NCBI RefSeq assembly: GCF_001205715.1
Contig: NZ_AQQZ01000004.1
Coordinates: forward strand, 1 to 64,000
Origin: Pseudaestuariivita atlantica
GTDB taxonomy: Bacteria > Pseudomonadota > Alphaproteobacteria > Rhodobacterales > Rhodobacteraceae
DNA length: 64,000 nt
Direction: 5' to 3'
The position numbers and the translations under genes are program-made. Of this stretch, positions 61,264 through 64,000 are shown piece after piece. Below the pieces are notes generated by a model that was given only the letters and a program-made list of their open reading frames with translations, did not search any database and was not told where the DNA came from. How positions within the stretch are numbered: position 1 is the stretch's first letter; each line of letters starts with the position of its first letter.

Positions 61264-62052
61264 TTACAGATCGAAGGTCGCGAAGACCGGGGCGTGATCG
61301 CTGGGTTGCTCCCAGCCGCGCACCTCGCGCAGGATGCGCGACCCGTGACCCGCCGCCGCGATGTCGGGTGTCGCCCAGACGTGATCCAGCCGCCGCCCCT
61401 TGTCGGCGCTGTCCCAATCGGGCGAGCGATAGGACCACCAGCTGTAAAGGTTGCCTTCGGGGATGTCCTGCCGGGTGATGTCGACCCAGCGCCCGGCCTC
61501 CTGCGTCTCGTCCAGATGCTCCACCTCGACCGGGGTGTGGCTCACCACCTTCAGAAGCTGCTTGTGGCTCCACACGTCATCCTCGCGCGGGGCGATGTTC
61601 AGGTCGCCCACGAGGATCGCCCGTTCGGGGCGGTCGCCATGGAACCAGTCCCGCATCTCGGTCAGGTAGTCGAGCTTCTGGCCGAACTTCACGTTCACCT
61701 CGCGGTCGGGCTTGTCGCCGCCCGCCGGGACATAGAAGTTGTTGACCACAACACCGTTCGGCAACCGCGCGGCGACGTGCCGCGCATGGCCGAGGCTTGC
61801 GAAATCCATCGACCCGACCCGCTCCAGAGGCAGCTTCGACAGGATCGCAACGCCGTTGTATCCCTTCTGCCCCTCGGCCTCGAGATGGGTGTATCCCAGC
61901 GCCTCGAACACCTCGCGCGGAATCTTGTCGACGGGACTCTTGCACTCCTGCAGGCACAGCACGTCCGGCGCCTCTTCCTGCAACAGGCGTGCGACCAGCC
62001 CGGCCCGCAGCCGCACCGAGTTGATGTTCCAGGTCGCAAGGGTAAAGGCCAT
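61264..62052 (-). CDS. xthA: Exodeoxyribonuclease III
   Basis: A 262-residue AP endonuclease/3'-exonuclease. The first strand LATWNINSVRLRAGLV, LCLQECKSPVDKIP with the metal Glu, ILVGDLNIAPREDDVWSHKQ with catalytic Asp-Asn, and SDHAPVFATFDL with the terminal Asp-His are all present. It acts in base-excision repair. ATG 62052 is at the family's N-terminus; the longer frame to 62895 is antisense to exoD. Confidence 0.94.
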   Translation of the reverse strand: MAFTLATWNINSVRLRAGLVARLLQEEAPDVLCLQECKSPVDKIPREVFEALGYTHLEAEGQKGYNGVAILSKLPLERVGSMDFASLGHARHVAARLPNGVVVNNFYVPAGGDKPDREVNVKFGQKLDYLTEMRDWFHGDRPERAILVGDLNIAPREDDVWSHKQLLKVVSHTPVEVEHLDETQEAGRWVDITRQDIPEGNLYSWWSYRSPDWDSADKGRRLDHVWATPDIAAAGHGSRILREVRGWEQPSDHAPVFATFDL

Positions 62053-62157
62053 GCCTGTCTCCGTCCTTTTGTCTCGGGATGGGTTGCCGGGCTTGTGTAA
62101 ATCCTCGCGTGGTGAAGAACCAGCGGAACCGCCGCCCCTGACCCACGTTGATCCAGC

Positions 62158-62775
62158 GTGAACCAGATCAACCCGCCATCCAACCCCGATCGGGCCGTCG
62201 AAGAAACGGTGCAGCACGTGGCCGAAGCCGCGCGCTCCCCCCGCGTGGCGATCAGCGATGTGATGCGCGCCCTCGGCCTCGCGGGTGGTTTGCTGCCGGT
62301 GCTGATGGTCCTTGGCCTCGTGCTGGTTTCCCCCCTCAGCGGCGTGCCACTTTTGTCGTCGGCGGTGGGGCTTTCGATCGCCGTGATCGCCGGGCGAATG
62401 CTGATGGGCCAGCAGTCGACACGCCTGCCCGAAATGCTGGCCCGCTGCGAAATGACCGGCCGGAAACTCGAACGGACGGTCGGCCTGATGCTGCGCCTTG
62501 CACGGTTCGTGGACCGGATCACCATGTCCGGGCGCATGCGCTGGCTGACGGTGCCACCGGTCGAAAAGGTCGTGCTGGCGCTGGTCATGGGCATTGGCCT
62601 CGTGATGCCGTTGATGGAGTTCGTGCCGCTCAGTTCCTCGCTCCTTGGCGCGGCGGTCATGTTCATGGCGCTTGGCCTTCTCGTGCAGGACGGGCTGGTC
62701 CTGCTTCTGGGCCTTGCCATCGCCAGCGGTGCCGCCCTGATCCCGATCACCGCGATCTCCACCATGGCGGGCTGA
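62158..62775 (+). CDS. ExoD-family membrane protein
   Basis: A 205-residue inner-membrane protein of the exopolysaccharide synthesis ExoD family: PRVAISDVMRALGLAGGLLP, MVLGLVLVSPLSGVPLLSSA, GRMLMGQQSTRLPEML and a late hydrophobic tandem. Rhizobial exoD mutants are affected in exopolysaccharide and alkaline stress; the biochemical role is unclear. GTG 62158 is the start. It is divergent from xthA. Confidence 0.88.
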   Translation: MNQINPPSNPDRAVEETVQHVAEAARSPRVAISDVMRALGLAGGLLPVLMVLGLVLVSPLSGVPLLSSAVGLSIAVIAGRMLMGQQSTRLPEMLARCEMTGRKLERTVGLMLRLARFVDRITMSGRMRWLTVPPVEKVVLALVMGIGLVMPLMEFVPLSSSLLGAAVMFMALGLLVQDGLVLLLGLAIASGAALIPITAISTMAG

Positions 62776-62854
62776 CGCCCATCGCGCGCGTTGGGGCTGG
62801 ACGTCGGGGAACGGGCGGGCGACAACGCGGCAAGCTCCTGCGAAAAGGCCTGTC

Positions 62855-63322
62855 ATGAAAGACACAGACCGCGATCTTGTCCTGCGGCGGAACATCGCCG
62901 CATCGCCCGCGCAGATCTGGAAGGCGTGGACGACCCCGCGCTACCTGCGGCAATGGTTCACGCCCGCGCCGGTCAAGACCGTCGAGGCGGTGATCGATCC
63001 CGTTCCCGGCGGCCGTTTCTACACCGTGATGGAAATGCCCGACGGAACGCGGCAGGCCAGCGAAGGCTGCATCCTGCTCGCAGAACCGCACTCGCGGCTC
63101 GTCTTCACCGACGGCCTGACCGAAGGCTTCCGCCCCACCGACGGCGCGTTCATGACCGCGTCCATCGTGCTGCGACCGGCGCGCGGCGGGACGCTTTATT
63201 CGGCGCATGTCCTGCACAAGTCCACCAAGGACCGCGACGCGCATGACGCCATGGGGTTCGAGGAAGGCTGGGGCAAGGCCCTGTCCCAACTCGAAGCACT
63301 GGCCCAGACGATCCGCAACTGA
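62855..63322 (+). CDS. SRPBCC/AHSA1-like domain protein
   Basis: A 155-residue START-like protein related to Aha1 homologues: LVLRRNIAASPAQIWKAWTT, PRYLRQWFTPAP, FYTVMEMPDGTRQASEGCIL and a C-terminal helix EEGWGKALSQLEALAQTI. It differs from the ArsR-linked member at 32035. The ligand is unknown. It precedes the MFS gene by 40 bases in the same direction. Confidence 0.9.
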   Translation: MKDTDRDLVLRRNIAASPAQIWKAWTTPRYLRQWFTPAPVKTVEAVIDPVPGGRFYTVMEMPDGTRQASEGCILLAEPHSRLVFTDGLTEGFRPTDGAFMTASIVLRPARGGTLYSAHVLHKSTKDRDAHDAMGFEEGWGKALSQLEALAQTIRN

Positions 63323-63362
63323 CCGGTGGACATGCCGCGCCGCGGCGCGCACCATCGCCGCC

Positions 63363-64000
63363 ATGCTCCTCGCCCGAAACCGCAATTTCCGCCTGCTGTT
63401 CTCTGCCTCGGCGATCTCGAACCTCGGCGACGGCATCTCGGCACTGGCGTTCCCGTGGCTGGCGACACTCATCACCCGTGATCCCCTGCTGATCGGGACA
63501 GTGGCGGCAGCGACCCGGCTGCCGTGGCTTCTGTTCGCGCTGCCCGCCGGTGTGGTGACCGACCGGGTGGACCGGCAGCAACTGATGGTGCAGGCGGACC
63601 TGCTGCGCATGATCCTGACCTTCGGCGTCGTGGCGATGATCCTCGCCGCGCCCGCGCTGCCGATGTCCGATGGCGACCCGTCGGTGCCGTGGATGATCGC
63701 CGGACTTTGCGCCGCCGCGTTCCTTCTGGGATCGGCCGAGGTGTTCCGCGACAACGCGGCGCAAACGGCGCTGCCCTCGGTGGTGGAGGCCCGCGACCTC
63801 GAACGCGCGAACGGCCAGATCTGGAGCGCGGAACAGGTCATGGGCAGCTTTGTCGGACCGCCGGTCGCGGGCCTGCTCATCGCGCTGGCCGTGCCCGCGC
63901 CCTTCATGGTCGACGCGGTGACCTTCGCGCTGGCGGCGTGGCTCGTCTGGGCGATCCGGGTGCAGGCCCCGCGACTGCCGCCGCCGACCGGCGGCTTCAT
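63363..64000 (+). CDS. MFS transporter (partial, cut by window end)
   Basis: The first ~212 residues of a major facilitator transporter starting at ATG 63363: LLARNRNFRLLFSASAISNL, GDGISALAFPWLATLITRDP, then FALPAGVVTDRVDRQQLMVQ, the motif-A loop between helices 2 and 3. Helices 4-6 follow to the end. It resembles the enterobactin-exporter-like EntS or DHA3 branch. The stop lies beyond the window. Confidence 0.85.
   Translation, partial: MLLARNRNFRLLFSASAISNLGDGISALAFPWLATLITRDPLLIGTVAAATRLPWLLFALPAGVVTDRVDRQQLMVQADLLRMILTFGVVAMILAAPALPMSDGDPSVPWMIAGLCAAAFLLGSAEVFRDNAAQTALPSVVEARDLERANGQIWSAEQVMGSFVGPPVAGLLIALAVPAPFMVDAVTFALAAWLVWAIRVQAPRLPPPTGGF

Noticed and set aside
1-64000. CRISPR arrays, rRNA operons, complete insertion sequences or prophage
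   Set aside because: No regularly spaced repeats, rRNA stretches, transposase motifs or phage structural genes were seen on either strand.

Overview
The window reads as chromosome of a high-GC alphaproteobacterium of the Rhodobacteraceae/Roseobacter type. The reasons are the tight co-oriented operons with 4-base stop/start overlaps, DnaE2 behind a GTTC-N7-GTTC LexA box, DUF1127 and DUF1328 small proteins, HspQ, KDO genes, FtsK next to a LolA-like gene, tandem GcvT-domain dimethylglycine-dehydrogenase-like oxidoreductases, and the GC-rich intergenic repeats common in this family. This placement is inferred from gene content; no rRNA is present.

Layout. 1-1242: edge of a mobile element (HTH gene running into a relaxase remnant) beside tRNA-Arg(CCU). 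1350-7799: lacI-ycaQ-DUF1045 operon, a divergent alpha/beta-hydrolase/AraC pair with a 21-bp tandem repeat between them, and a class III aminotransferase. 7977-12266: a low-GC patch with a frameshifted Hint protein and an SOS-type DnaE2 that lacks its C-terminus. 12399-14206: SpoIIAA-like protein and a MATE exporter. 14268-25136: a reductive pyrimidine degradation locus (PreT-PreA, dihydropyrimidinase, beta-ureidopropionase), an NMT1/THI5-type ABC transporter, a RutR-like regulator and two candidate RutR operators. 25306-32034: DUF1127, kdsD-kdsB-kdsA, a mannose-1-phosphate guanylyltransferase and a WbpM/CapD-type dehydratase (surface glycan precursors). 32035-35656: ArsR-SRPBCC pair, pseudouridine synthase and an RTX-type haem peroxidase.

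35907-43829: a seven-gene co-oriented cluster (XRE-cupin regulator, LysE exporter, 46-residue membrane protein, DMGDH-like oxidoreductase, homocysteine methyltransferase, second LysE exporter, second DMGDH-like oxidoreductase), probably for betaine or N-methyl amine demethylation under a cupin-domain repressor with two inverted-repeat operators. 43967-48694: thiolase plus free-methionine-sulfoxide reductase, a STAS/anti-sigma-kinase partner-switch pair, a gamma-glutamyltransferase homologue and HspQ. 48775-64000: mostly housekeeping genes (AEC transporter, lysozyme-like lipoprotein, LolA, FtsK, aminotransferase, amidase, ubiquinone-type hydroxylase, Trm112, LON-domain protein, thioredoxin-TPR co-chaperone, exonuclease III, ExoD) and an MFS transporter cut by the window end.

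Three repeat families run through the window: a ~150-bp element (three copies), a 26-bp hairpin directly 3' of stop codons (three identical copies), and a short element in operon leaders (four copies). The least routine items are the G9 frameshift in the Hint gene, the truncated DnaE2 with its own LexA box, the 26-bp 3'-end hairpin, the betaine-type cluster with two exporters, and the operators that tie the pyrimidine operons to RutR.
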